Source of the DNA: Prevotella multiformis DSM 16608
GTDB taxonomy: Bacteria > Bacteroidota > Bacteroidia > Bacteroidales > Bacteroidaceae
Length of the DNA stretch: 64,000 bases
Assembly (NCBI RefSeq): GCF_000191065.1
Contig: NZ_GL872282.1
Coordinates: 489,167-553,166, forward strand
Direction: 5' to 3'
A program made the translations under genes and the position numbers. A model generated the notes under the pieces. The model ran no database searches, was not told the DNA's origin, and saw only the letters and a program-made list of their open reading frames with translations. Shown here piece by piece: positions 34,121-42,983 of the stretch (its first letter is position 1; each line of letters opens with the position of its first letter).

Positions 34121-35044
34121 CTACCGTATGCTCCAGCTGCGGATCATCTGTTCCGCCGTCTTGTTCTCCACGTTACGCTCGATGTCGTCGGGCAGATTGC
34201 AGAAGAAGTCGATGCCGGTCCGTCCCTCGAGTTCTTTGATGCTGACGACGTAGGGGCTGAGAGCAGTGCCGGGATTCCCCTCATTCCTGAACCAGAAACC
34301 GATGGCCTTGTACTGCCAGTCGTCCTGTCCTCTGACCTTGTATTTCATCAGGGCGGCAGAGAAGAAATAAGCGGGGACTATGAACCGGTTTCTGATGTAG
34401 CTGAACTGCCCCTCCCGGTCTATCGTTCCGCCACGGCAGATAAACAGGGTGTCTTTCAAACCAACGGAGAAGGTGATATAGGTTCTCATCTTTCTCTCCA
34501 TGACCTCCCAGATACCTGCATTGAAGTCGTGGACCTGCGGCTGCATATTGCTCAGATAGAAGGTCTGATCGTTGGACTCCCGGCTGTTCACCCTGTCCTG
34601 TGAGGGGCAGAGGTGTCCGTGGTCGTAGCCCGACCCCCGGTAAGGGTCGTAAGTGAAGAAGGCATTGGCCGGCCAGAGCGGATCCATGGGATAGAGGTCG
34701 CGGCTCTTCTGGTCCTTTCTCCTGACGGCTTTCTTTGCGTTGCCGGCATAGATCTGGTAGCAGGTCCAGCGGTTCGACTTCTTCTCCACATCCCATTCCA
34801 CGCTGTAGTTCACCTCCCCGTCGCTGAGCCTGTGGGTGAGGATGACGCTCCTGCCGCCTTTCAGCTTCGGAAATTCCAGCCGGTGGGTCGCCGGCTGCGG
34901 GTCAAGGAAGTTGGCGTTGGCATTGTCAGCCAGTCCCTCTTTCCGCCCTGTGCCGGCAGAACCATCATCCTCCTTGCTGCATGAGGTAAAGGCGGTGAAG
35001 GCAAGGAGTGGAAAGAAGACGGTGATCATTCTTGTTCTGTTCAT
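34121..35044 (-). CDS. Exported DNA/RNA non-specific endonuclease (NUC1 family), lipoprotein
   Basis: A 307-residue nuclease of the Serratia/NucA beta-beta-alpha-metal type. The catalytic motif is GYDHGHLCPSQDR (near residue 145), with the catalytic His and the following NMQPQVHDFNAGIWEVME holding the metal-binding Asn. A lipobox (FTSC) suggests attachment to the outer membrane. I chose ATG 35044; an ATG at 35029 is also possible, and the frame from 35134 would run through the L31 terminator hairpin. It may degrade external nucleic acids for food. Confidence 0.88.
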   Translation of the reverse strand: MNRTRMITVFFPLLAFTAFTSCSKEDDGSAGTGRKEGLADNANANFLDPQPATHRLEFPKLKGGRSVILTHRLSDGEVNYSVEWDVEKKSNRWTCYQIYAGNAKKAVRRKDQKSRDLYPMDPLWPANAFFTYDPYRGSGYDHGHLCPSQDRVNSRESNDQTFYLSNMQPQVHDFNAGIWEVMERKMRTYITFSVGLKDTLFICRGGTIDREGQFSYIRNRFIVPAYFFSAALMKYKVRGQDDWQYKAIGFWFRNEGNPGTALSPYVVSIKELEGRTGIDFFCNLPDDIERNVENKTAEQMIRSWSIR

Positions 35045-35096
35045 TGTTCTGTCTTTGTCGGATGAGGTTATGAAGCGCATCTCGTTGAAAGCAGAA

Positions 35097-35134
35097 GTGC
35101 GGACAGACGCATATGCAACTACGTCTGTCCGCAC
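35097..35134 (-). terminator. Hairpin downstream of L31
   Basis: A perfect 13-bp stem (GTGCGGACAGACG and its complement) with a 12-base loop. On the minus strand it is followed by TTCTGCTTTC. It separates L31 from the nuclease gene. Confidence 0.7.
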
Positions 35135-35168
35135 TCCATGTAAACTTTATCGAAGGGGTATTGCCCGA

Positions 35169-35420
35169 TTACTTCTTCAACTTACCGTAACGGCTCATGA
35201 AGCGGTCGACACGACCGGCTGTATCGACAAGTTTGCTCTTACCAGTGTAGAACGGGTGAGAGGTACTTGAGATTTCGACTTTTACCACCGGGTAAGTTTC
35301 GCCTTCAAACTCTACTGTCTCTGAAGTCTTGCATGTAGACTTTGTAAGGAACATATCGCCGTTGGACATATCCTTGAATACGACGGGGCGATAGTTTTCT
35401 GGATGAATACCTTTTTTCAT
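35169..35420 (-). CDS. rpmE2: 50S ribosomal protein L31, type B (zinc-free)
   Basis: This 83-residue protein starts [19 protein letters not shown] and ends [10 protein letters not shown], typical of the type B form, which lacks the CxxC zinc pair and is longer than type A. It is a structural protein of the large subunit that bridges to the small subunit. It has its own -7 box inside an inverted repeat and a terminator behind it. Confidence 0.96.
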   Translation of the reverse strand: MKKGIHPENYRPVVFKDMSNGDMFLTKSTCKTSETVEFEGETYPVVKVEISSTSHPFYTGKSKLVDTAGRVDRFMSRYGKLKK

Positions 35421-35494
35421 TTTTTATTTATCTGTTTGTTAATAATTCACATTTCGATCCCTGCCCTCCCAAGCAGTAAAGGACAGATACTTAA

Positions 35495-35528
35495 CAGGGT
35501 GCAAAATTACGAATAATTCTGCACCCTG
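35495..35528 (-). promoter_or_regulatory. L31 promoter inside an inverted repeat
   Basis: The arms CAGGGTGCA (35495-35503) and TGCACCCTG (35520-35528) enclose the minus-strand -7 box TAATTTTG (35502-35509). The structure could be an operator, or the terminator of the lipoprotein gene upstream that overlaps the L31 promoter. Confidence 0.5.
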
Positions 35529-35549
35529 CCAAATATTTCAAGTTGTTTT

Positions 35550-36893
35550 TTACTTCACTTCCACGTCCTTGATTTCCCATGTACCTGCGGCATTGGCACC
35601 ATCGCAGGCGTAAAGGAAGCCGATGCGGACGGTAGACTGGCCGGCATATGCCGAGAGGTCACAGGAGGTGGCAACAAACTTCCAGTCCTTGGCAGGATAG
35701 GTCGACAGGGGGACATCATTCCAGGTCGTTCCGTCGGTAGAAACCTGTACCTTAAAGTTGCTGGCGGCATTTGAGAAGTAGTTGCCAGCGACCATGAATG
35801 TGAGCGTTGCGGAGGTCCTGCCGGCAAGACTGAAGACAGGCGACTCCAGACGACTCTGTGCAGCATAGTCGGAAGTGCCTTTATGCGAAGTGGCCTTCAT
35901 GTATTTCCTGGAGGCATCGTGTTTCCAGATGTAGGTGAGCTGGGAAGGCAGGCTGATGTCGTTGACGGTGAAGTTGTCCATGCCGGCATCGAACTTCGCC
36001 GTAAGCGCCGCGACAGATGGCTGCGGAGAAGGTGTCCCGCTGATGGAGACGATCTTGCTGCCCTTGTCGACTTCCATGACGACCTGTCCCTGCTTGTTGG
36101 TAAAGGACTTGAGGTTTCCTTTGACAACGACGGTCTGACCAGCCTTCAGGTCTTCCTTCGAAGCAAAGTCGGCACCGTTCAGCCCCTTCCCCGAGTAGAC
36201 TTTGAGAGTCTTGTCCGTTCCGTTGTCAGAGAGGTAGTAGGTAAGGCTCTTGTGGGTTGCATCGTAGAAGTTGACATCAGAGATGATTCCTTTGACGTAT
36301 GCCTCGCCGCCGGCAGTCTGCCCTGCCTGTATTTTCTGCACGGCTTCAGCCACAGTCCATGCCGTCGCCTCCGTGTTCAGGTCGGCAGCAGGCGTATCCT
36401 CAGCTTTCTTGCCGTTGAGGGAGTAAATATAGTTGCCCTGCGTGAACTCCTTGGTACCATTGAAGTTGACGAGCTTCCCGTATACGACGACCTTGTCGCC
36501 GGCCTTGAGCCTGTCGGCCGCCGTAAACTTCTTGTTCCCCAGGTCGTAGCCGCGGTAAACCGTCAGCTGACCGCTCGCCGTACCGTCATCTGAGATATAA
36601 TAGGTGGCATTGCCGTAGTTCGTCGCATCGATTTCCTTGACGCTCACGATGGTTCCGGAGACATACACCTGCTTGTCGAGGTTCTGTCCCGCCTCGATGT
36701 ATTTCAGTGCAGCTGCCACGTTGAAGGGGTCAGCCTCCGTGCCGGAACCCTTCGGATCGGCAGCGGGCTTGGGGGTCGGGGTGACATTGCTGTCGTCAAA
36801 GTTCATGCTGTAAGGTGCCGGAACATCCTCGCAGCCTGTGAAGGCGGTGGCAGTCAATGCCAGTGCCATCATGGAAAAAATAATCTTTTTCAT
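35550..36893 (-). CDS. Exported lipoprotein with two OB-fold-like (DUF6359) domains
   Basis: A 447-residue lipoprotein (lipobox TGC, Cys 21). Two similar domains follow (about residues 55-165 and 180-290). Each begins AAALKYIEAGQ or AEAVQKIQAGQ, continues VYVSGTIVSVKEI or AYVKGIISDVNF, and has YYISDDGT or YYLSDNGT. This pattern is the OB-fold-like DUF6359 type. The C-terminal ~140 residues are a jelly-roll, choice-of-anchor-J-like domain. It is third in an operon with a TonB receptor and a DUF5689 lipoprotein. Ligand unknown; OB folds often bind nucleic acid or sugar. Confidence 0.75.
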   Translation of the reverse strand: MKKIIFSMMALALTATAFTGCEDVPAPYSMNFDDSNVTPTPKPAADPKGSGTEADPFNVAAALKYIEAGQNLDKQVYVSGTIVSVKEIDATNYGNATYYISDDGTASGQLTVYRGYDLGNKKFTAADRLKAGDKVVVYGKLVNFNGTKEFTQGNYIYSLNGKKAEDTPAADLNTEATAWTVAEAVQKIQAGQTAGGEAYVKGIISDVNFYDATHKSLTYYLSDNGTDKTLKVYSGKGLNGADFASKEDLKAGQTVVVKGNLKSFTNKQGQVVMEVDKGSKIVSISGTPSPQPSVAALTAKFDAGMDNFTVNDISLPSQLTYIWKHDASRKYMKATSHKGTSDYAAQSRLESPVFSLAGRTSATLTFMVAGNYFSNAASNFKVQVSTDGTTWNDVPLSTYPAKDWKFVATSCDLSAYAGQSTVRIGFLYACDGANAAGTWEIKDVEVK

Positions 36894-36916
36894 ATTCGGT
36901 TTTATTATTTGTCTTG

Positions 36917-38152
36917 TTAGTTAATGGAGATGATCTTGCTGCCCTTGCCGACCTGTGGCGTAGAGGTAGCCTCATAATAATCCAAAGTGCCGAGGATAAC
37001 GACCTTTTTCCCCACACTGATCTGCGATGCCGACGTGAACTTGTCGCCATTCAGATAGAAGCCGCGGAACACCTGCAGCTGGTTGGCCGTCGTTCCATCG
37101 TCAGACAAGCAGTAGCGTGCGTTGCCATACTTGAGTGACACCTCGTCGATCTGCGAGATGATACCCTTGATATAGTAGGGCGTGGCATCCTTCTTGTTCA
37201 GCTTCGCATAAGCCAGCGCCCGTGTGATGTCCAGAGGCCTGCCCTGCGTGCCGTCGCCCTTGCCGGGGAGTCCTTTGAACGGGTCTGTCTTCTCTGCGGA
37301 TTTGATATCGTCAAGCGAGCGAATGAGGATTTCCCACTGGTTGTTGAAGCGTTTGAAGATACCGGTGATGTCCACCTTGCCTGCCGGTATCCTGCTGTTG
37401 GCGAATTTGGCGAAGTTGCTGTTATAGACAATCACCTTCTTTCCGTCCTGCTCGTTCAGCGTCCAGCTCACGCTGCCCGCGCCGCCATTCGCATCGGCGA
37501 AAGTGCTGTCCACCTTCGGATTGTTGCTGCTCTTGAAACTTACATTGCGGAGAATCCCGAGCCTGCCGCCGTCCGCATCGAGGCTCCATGTGGTGACATT
37601 GCTGCCGACGGCGAACTCCGCCGGTTCCACCTTGTTGCCCGTCGAGAGGATCTTGCAGTGCCGGTCCCATGTGAAACGGCTCATGCGGCCGACAAAGGTC
37701 GCACCGTTCTTGTTGGTTGTCGGCACACCGATTTCAGCCTGCTTGCCATAGTTGCCGACATAGAGATCCTTCAGACTGACAAGAACTTCCGTACCGACCG
37801 GCAGCGAGCCATGCAGTCCGCCTTGTGCGACAGCCACGATGACGGCTCCCGTTGCGTCCTGCAGAGCCAGTTCCTGATAGATGTTCCCATCAGCGTCAGA
37901 ACTGGTGACAATACCTTTTATCTTGATGTCGTCAGCGACTTTCGCATAGCTGTCGCCGTCCCGGTAGTCGGTGGCGAGATAGGTCGCATACCTGCTTTTC
38001 AGCTGTGCGATGGTGATGACATTCGTTTCGGTCAGTTCGTTGTTTCCGAAAGGCGCCGGTGCGTTTGCATCCGGCTCGGCGTAACTGTCGCCCATGCAGG
38101 ATGCAAAGAGGGCGCAGACAGCGGCCATCGTAATGATTTTCAGTTTCTTCAT
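36917..38152 (-). CDS. DUF5689-type lipoprotein
   Basis: A 411-residue lipoprotein (lipobox FASC). It has a DUF5689 domain (about residues 35-260; ITIAQLKSRYA, IKIKGIVTSSDADGNIYQEL, GTEVLVSLKDLYVGNYG) and a C-terminal OB-fold-like domain (about 300-411; DITRALAYAKLNKKDA, YYIKGIISQIDE, KKVVILGTLDYYE) similar to those of the next gene. I chose ATG 38152 because MKKLKIITMAAV is a normal lipoprotein start; the frame from 38167 adds only MTRTV. It lies 21 bp downstream of the receptor gene. Confidence 0.75.
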   Translation of the reverse strand: MKKLKIITMAAVCALFASCMGDSYAEPDANAPAPFGNNELTETNVITIAQLKSRYATYLATDYRDGDSYAKVADDIKIKGIVTSSDADGNIYQELALQDATGAVIVAVAQGGLHGSLPVGTEVLVSLKDLYVGNYGKQAEIGVPTTNKNGATFVGRMSRFTWDRHCKILSTGNKVEPAEFAVGSNVTTWSLDADGGRLGILRNVSFKSSNNPKVDSTFADANGGAGSVSWTLNEQDGKKVIVYNSNFAKFANSRIPAGKVDITGIFKRFNNQWEILIRSLDDIKSAEKTDPFKGLPGKGDGTQGRPLDITRALAYAKLNKKDATPYYIKGIISQIDEVSLKYGNARYCLSDDGTTANQLQVFRGFYLNGDKFTSASQISVGKKVVILGTLDYYEATSTPQVGKGSKIISIN

Positions 38153-38173
38153 AACTGTTCTTGTCAATTAGTT

Positions 38174-40747
38174 TTAGAATTTATAAGCAATGTTCAACAT
38201 GCCGTTGATGCCGTTCACATAGTACTTCTTCGGATTGCGGTAGAAGTCGTAGGCACGGGTCGTCGCCTCGCCGGTCGTCCTGTTGACGGTATAGTTGCTG
38301 CGGCTCTGCTCGTAACCTCCGCTGACGATCTTCCGGTTGTTCAGCAGGTTGGTGACCATCAGGTTGACGGACAGACTGCCATGGCGCAGGTAGATGCTCT
38401 TGCCGACAGAGGCGTCGAGCATGAAGCCGCCCTTGCCCTCACTCTGTGCATACGGCGTGTAGTTGCCGTCGGCATCCATGCCCCCGAGAGCCGTGCCCAT
38501 AGTGCGGAGCGTGCTGCCGTAACGGAGACTCGGCGCATAGGAAAGGTAGATGCGGTCGTAGTAATTGCCGCTCAGGTCGATGTACCATCCCGCCTTGTGG
38601 AAGCTCAGAATGCCGCTGTAAATGCTCAACGGGGTGCTTGCCTCGTGCATTCCCTTGTTGTAGACGACATCCCTGTTGTAGGTGCTCTTCGTAGAGTTCA
38701 GGTAGACCACATCCGCATTGTTGGCATTCTCTGCTTCGCTCCATGTGCCGAGCGCCTTGAAGTTGAGGAAGCTGGTGAGTTTGAAGTCAAGACCCAGCTC
38801 AATGCCGTAGTAGTTCTTCCTCATGTTCGTCATGCTGACATACGTGAAGGAATTGGCATCATCGAAGTAGAAGTTCTGCCACTCGGTCACGTGGGTCATG
38901 TGGTTGTAATAACCGCTGACATTGGCATGCAGCCAGCTGCCGGAATACTGGTAGCTGAGCTCGCTGGAGAAGATGCGCTCGTTGCGGAGGTCGAGCACGA
39001 AGTCGTTGTTCATCTCCGGAGAGGCGAAGGCCGTGCTCGCATTCGGCGCACGGTGCTCATAGCCCAGGCCGAGGGAGAATGCGTTGCCGCCGCCGAGTGT
39101 CAGCGTGGCATTCGTCTTCAGTCCTCCCGACACGAATTCCGCATGCCGGCTCCTGCCGTCGGAATTGTCAGCGAACATACCGTTCCGCATGTGACCGACA
39201 CGGTACATGTTGTCGTACCCGATCCTGCCAGCCACCATGTAGTGCAGTTTCCCGAGGGTCTCGGTGTAGCTGGTCCACAGCTGGCCGCGGCGTACATTGA
39301 TGTTGTAGTCATAGCCGAACCGGTCGCCTTCATAGACGAGCTTGCCCAGTCCCAGCGTACCTGCCGTGTTGAGGTCGTACTGGATGCGCGGGTCATTGGC
39401 GGCATAGCTGCCGATGGCGTAGGTATTCACGTTATGGAAGCTCCGGGCACCCAGCAGGTCCTCCATCGTCTGATAGTGCCGGGCAAGGTTCTGTCCGAGG
39501 AGGAAGCCGACGTTGACCACCCTGTTCTTCCCGACATGGCCGGTGAGCGTAGACGAGAGGGACACCGTCATGTTGTCATTGTGCTTTGCCTGTACATAGT
39601 AGAGGGCATCCTCTCCGTTGGCGGCTGCCTGACGGTTGGCATAGTAGAGACGATCCCACTGGATCTGCCGGTTCTCCTTGCTGCCCCACCACTCTACGGC
39701 CGTCTTCCAATCGGCATACGCCTGTGCGGTACGGTAGCGCGCATTGCCCTCGCCCCACACGTCGTAATAGCTGCTCGGGAGATTCTTCCAGTAGTCAGGC
39801 TGCGGGTTGTCGCTGTTGTTATAATTCAGCTTCGTGCTCTTGTACATGGAGTATTTGGCGAAGAGGCTTGTCGTCAGCTTCGTCTTCTTGCTGATGTCCC
39901 AGTCCCAGGTGAGGACGGCGGAAGGTGCGAAGTCGTTTACCACACGGCTGTTGCGCCTGTGACCGTTCTGATAGCCCCAGTAAGGATTGTACTGGTAGTC
40001 GTTGGCGAGCCAGTAGGCCTCATCCGTACTCGCACCCTGTGAGGCACGCTCGGTCGGATTTCCCCAGGTGGACAAAGACAGGGAATGGCCGTTGTTCCAC
40101 TTCTTCTGCACGCCGAAGTAGTAGGACAGGGAGTTGTAGAAGGTCCCCTCGACGTAGCCGCGGTTCGCCCAGCGGTAAGCCACGCTGGCCGCCACCGCCC
40201 AGCCTCTGGCATTGAAGCCGCTGCCGTAGTTGTACATGCCGCGGAGGGTATAGTTGCGGTTGGCAGCGGAAAGGGTGACACGGTGTCCGGCTGCCATCGA
40301 CCCGGCACGGAAGTCGTAGTTGTTGCTTCCCGCCAGCCCCGTCATGGAGAAGCTGTTGTCCTCGAAGGGAAGCGCGAAATCAACGTTGCGTGTCTGCTGG
40401 TTGATGCCTCCCACCATGGAATAGCGGAACTGCCCGCTTTCCAGGTCGTTCACGGGGGCGCCGTTGATATAGATGTCGTTATACTTCTGGTTCAGCGCAC
40501 GGTAACGGAAGCGCATGGGAGAATACAGGAACCCCACCTGTGAAGCATAGACGTTACTGTTCGAGTTGAGGATCGTGACGTTGTCGTTCATGTCGTTGTC
40601 CTCGCCCAACTGCGCCTCGGTAAAGGTAAACGCTTCCTCGTCCATGGCATGGGCCGTCTGCTCCTGCTTGCCCGCGTGGGTGTTCTGTGCGACCACCAGC
40701 GACGAACTGCACAGTGCCAGCACGGCGAGTTTCAGCTTTTTCTGCAT
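38174..40747 (-). CDS. TonB-dependent outer-membrane receptor
   Basis: An 857-residue barrel protein with a signal peptide (ending VVAQ). It has a short, unusual N-terminal part without the carboxypeptidase-like domain, a plug (about residues 40-170; YNDIYINGAPVNDLESGQF) and a long barrel ending LNIAYKF. It is first in an operon with two lipoproteins that carry OB-fold-like domains. This is not a SusC/SusD pair, since neither lipoprotein looks like SusD. The ligand is unknown; nearby exported nucleases make nucleic-acid fragments or nucleosides a fair guess. Confidence 0.82.
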   Translation of the reverse strand: MQKKLKLAVLALCSSSLVVAQNTHAGKQEQTAHAMDEEAFTFTEAQLGEDNDMNDNVTILNSNSNVYASQVGFLYSPMRFRYRALNQKYNDIYINGAPVNDLESGQFRYSMVGGINQQTRNVDFALPFEDNSFSMTGLAGSNNYDFRAGSMAAGHRVTLSAANRNYTLRGMYNYGSGFNARGWAVAASVAYRWANRGYVEGTFYNSLSYYFGVQKKWNNGHSLSLSTWGNPTERASQGASTDEAYWLANDYQYNPYWGYQNGHRRNSRVVNDFAPSAVLTWDWDISKKTKLTTSLFAKYSMYKSTKLNYNNSDNPQPDYWKNLPSSYYDVWGEGNARYRTAQAYADWKTAVEWWGSKENRQIQWDRLYYANRQAAANGEDALYYVQAKHNDNMTVSLSSTLTGHVGKNRVVNVGFLLGQNLARHYQTMEDLLGARSFHNVNTYAIGSYAANDPRIQYDLNTAGTLGLGKLVYEGDRFGYDYNINVRRGQLWTSYTETLGKLHYMVAGRIGYDNMYRVGHMRNGMFADNSDGRSRHAEFVSGGLKTNATLTLGGGNAFSLGLGYEHRAPNASTAFASPEMNNDFVLDLRNERIFSSELSYQYSGSWLHANVSGYYNHMTHVTEWQNFYFDDANSFTYVSMTNMRKNYYGIELGLDFKLTSFLNFKALGTWSEAENANNADVVYLNSTKSTYNRDVVYNKGMHEASTPLSIYSGILSFHKAGWYIDLSGNYYDRIYLSYAPSLRYGSTLRTMGTALGGMDADGNYTPYAQSEGKGGFMLDASVGKSIYLRHGSLSVNLMVTNLLNNRKIVSGGYEQSRSNYTVNRTTGEATTRAYDFYRNPKKYYVNGINGMLNIAYKF

Positions 40748-41037
40748 AGTAGATTACATTAATATATGTTATACTTTGCGTGCAAAGTAACAAAATAAAT
40801 TTTAAAAAGGAAAGACTTTTTGATTAAATTTTCAGGAATCATGCCTAAATCTCGGATTAATTACCGATATTTGCAGATCCAATAAGAAGATAAACGAAAC
40901 ACGGCACGTGTCGTCCGGCACGCCTGCCACCGGGACAGACGACGGCGGACCGGCAGCACGGATGCCGCTGCGAACGTCACCGGACACAGCCCCTCATGTC
41001 TGAAACCTCTAATTACGAACTACAACATTTAACAAGA
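40748..41037. other. Divergent region between receptor and nuclease genes
   Basis: A perfect palindrome, ACTTTGCGTGCAAAGT, at 40773-40788 lies 25 bp before the receptor gene, where its promoter should be. Both of its halves contain CTTTGC, like a -7 box, so it may be a two-way promoter or an operator. The rest shows nothing. Confidence 0.45.
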
Positions 41038-42081
41038 ATGAGAAAGTTACTATTTGTTCTTTTCTGTACCGTCCTCCTCGGTACGTCCGCCTCGGCGCAG
41101 AAGAAGTTTTCCGTTTACGCCGTCGGCTTCTACAACCAGGAAAATCTGTTCGACTGCACACACGACGAGGGGAAGAACGACTATGATTTCACACCGGACG
41201 GAAGTTACCATTGGAATGAGATGAAGTACACACACAAGCTGCACAACATGGCGACCGTACTGTCCGAGATGGGGACGGACGTCCTGCCGAAGGTGGGATG
41301 TGCGCTCATCGGCCTGGCGGAGGTGGAAAACGACCATGTCATGCGCGACCTCGTCGCCCAGCCCGAACTGGCGGCCCGCGGCTATCACTTCGTACACATC
41401 GAGGGACCCGACCACCGCGGCATCGACTGCGCCCTGCTATTCAATCCGAAGTTCTTCACGATCCGTAACACGAAACTGGTGCCCTACGTGTACGACCTGC
41501 CGAAGGACAGCACCCGTGCCACCCGCGGATTCCTTACGGTCAGCGGCACGATGGCCGGCGAACACGTGACGGTCGTCGTATGCCACCTGCCGAGCCGCGG
41601 CGCCGATTCCTACTACCGGGAGCTGGGCGGCAGACAGGTCAAGGCGCTGAAAGACTCCCTCTTCCGCGACGACAAGGACGTGAAGGTGATCGTGATGGGC
41701 GACATGAACGACGACCCGACGGACAAGAGCATACACGACTGCCTGTCGGCAAAGGCTGAAATCAGCGAGGTAGGACCGGGCGACATGTACAACCCCTGGT
41801 ACAACGTCCTTGTGAAAGAGGGGACAGGCACCTTGCAGTATCAGGGCAAGTGGAACCTCTTCGACCAGATCATCATGACGCCTAACCTGCTCGACAAGGA
41901 AGGCAAGAAGGACTTCAGGGAACTGAAATTCTGGAAGAACCAGATCTTCCGCCGCGACTATCTCTTCCAGGAGACAGGCAAATACAAGGGGAACACCAAA
42001 CGTACCACGGCCGGCGGCGTATGGCTGGACGGCTACTCCGACCACCTGCCGGTTGTCACTTATTTTGTCAAGGAGCAGTAA
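41038..42081 (+). CDS. Exported endonuclease/exonuclease/phosphatase-family enzyme
   Basis: A 347-residue protein with a signal peptide (ending ASAQ). It carries the metal-dependent phosphodiesterase fold of DNase I and ExoIII: YNQENLFD, GLAEVEND (catalytic Glu), VVCHLPSRG, GDMNDDP and the final YSDHLPV (catalytic Asp-His). It may cut nucleic acids or phosphoesters in the periplasm or outside. I chose ATG 41038, since the frame from 40996 would place residues before the signal peptide. It is divergent from the TonB receptor operon. Confidence 0.85.
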   Translation: MRKLLFVLFCTVLLGTSASAQKKFSVYAVGFYNQENLFDCTHDEGKNDYDFTPDGSYHWNEMKYTHKLHNMATVLSEMGTDVLPKVGCALIGLAEVENDHVMRDLVAQPELAARGYHFVHIEGPDHRGIDCALLFNPKFFTIRNTKLVPYVYDLPKDSTRATRGFLTVSGTMAGEHVTVVVCHLPSRGADSYYRELGGRQVKALKDSLFRDDKDVKVIVMGDMNDDPTDKSIHDCLSAKAEISEVGPGDMYNPWYNVLVKEGTGTLQYQGKWNLFDQIIMTPNLLDKEGKKDFRELKFWKNQIFRRDYLFQETGKYKGNTKRTTAGGVWLDGYSDHLPVVTYFVKEQ

Positions 42082-42363
42082 AGAGCCCCTGCCCAACAGT
42101 GGGAATCCCGGCCGCCGTCCGCAAGCCCGCTTATGACGCACGCCGCCCGGGAGGCTTTGCAGGACCGTGAGGATTCCCGGCCGGCGGCCGGGAATCCCCG
42201 TCCTCCTTTAGAGAGAAGAAACCGGACGGACGGTGTAACGGAAACAGGGGCCGGACAGCCGCTGCGGCAACTGCCCCCCGTATCTCTCCGCACCCGACAG
42301 ATACATCAGGGCTGCCCCCTTTGACTCCCCATCACTCCTCTAATCCTATTCTCAAAAGAAACA
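42082..42363. other. GC-rich spacer with strong hairpin
   Basis: A perfect 12-bp stem (GGATTCCCGGCC, GGC, GGCCGGGAATCC) at 42171-42197 has no T run. A half-copy, GGGAATCCCGGCCGCC, stands at about 42101. No gene is seen. Confidence 0.5.
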
Positions 42364-42948
42364 ATGGAAACAGAAACCCATCCCTTCGAACCATGGCTGC
42401 CCGCCAATGCCCGCCTCCTGCTGTTAGGGACTTTCCCGCCTGCACCGAAGCGGTGGTGCATGGAATGGTACTACCCCAATTACACGAACGACATGTGGCG
42501 CATCTTCGGCCATGTGTTCTTCGATGACAAACAGCATTTCGTGGACGAAGAGAACAAGACCTACCGGCTGGACCTGCTCAAGCCGTTCCTGAAGGAGAAA
42601 GGCATTGCCATCTTCGACACGGCACTGCGCATCCGACGCACCACCGGCACCGCCTCCGACAAAGACCTGGAGATCATAGAGCCGGCCGACCTCGACGGCA
42701 TGCTCCAGGCCCTCCCAGAGTGCAAGGCGGTACTGGCTGCCGGACAGCTGGCGACAAAGGTTTTTACGGATCATTACGGGATTGATGCACGCAAGATGAA
42801 GATGGGAGACCACAAGGAGTTCCGCTTCGGACAGCGCGTCATCCGCCTGTACCGTGAGCCGAGCAGCAGCCGCGCCTACCCCATGAAGGTGGAGAAGAAG
42901 GCGGAATACTACAGGCAGATGCTGGCAGAAGTGGGAATCCTGAAGTAA
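42364..42948 (+). CDS. Uracil-DNA glycosylase superfamily protein
   Basis: A 194-residue cytoplasmic protein with the UDG-fold motifs LLLGTFPPAPKRWCMEWYYP near the start (water-activating loop) and LYREPSSSRAYPM near the end (DNA-intercalating loop, in place of HPSP). It is probably a base-excision glycosylase of one of the small UDG families; the base is not predictable. It is 35 bp upstream of the uridine kinase gene and may be co-transcribed. Confidence 0.75.
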   Translation: METETHPFEPWLPANARLLLLGTFPPAPKRWCMEWYYPNYTNDMWRIFGHVFFDDKQHFVDEENKTYRLDLLKPFLKEKGIAIFDTALRIRRTTGTASDKDLEIIEPADLDGMLQALPECKAVLAAGQLATKVFTDHYGIDARKMKMGDHKEFRFGQRVIRLYREPSSSRAYPMKVEKKAEYYRQMLAEVGILK

Positions 42949-42983
42949 GCCGACTGACGACAGAAGAACAAAAAACAGAGAAA

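Noticed and set aside
33739..34239. Overlapping GC-rich open frames between the GldB-like and nuclease genes
   Set aside because: Frames are open on several phases and both strands, rich in Arg, Pro and Ser, and one runs into the nuclease gene; typical of non-coding GC-rich DNA.
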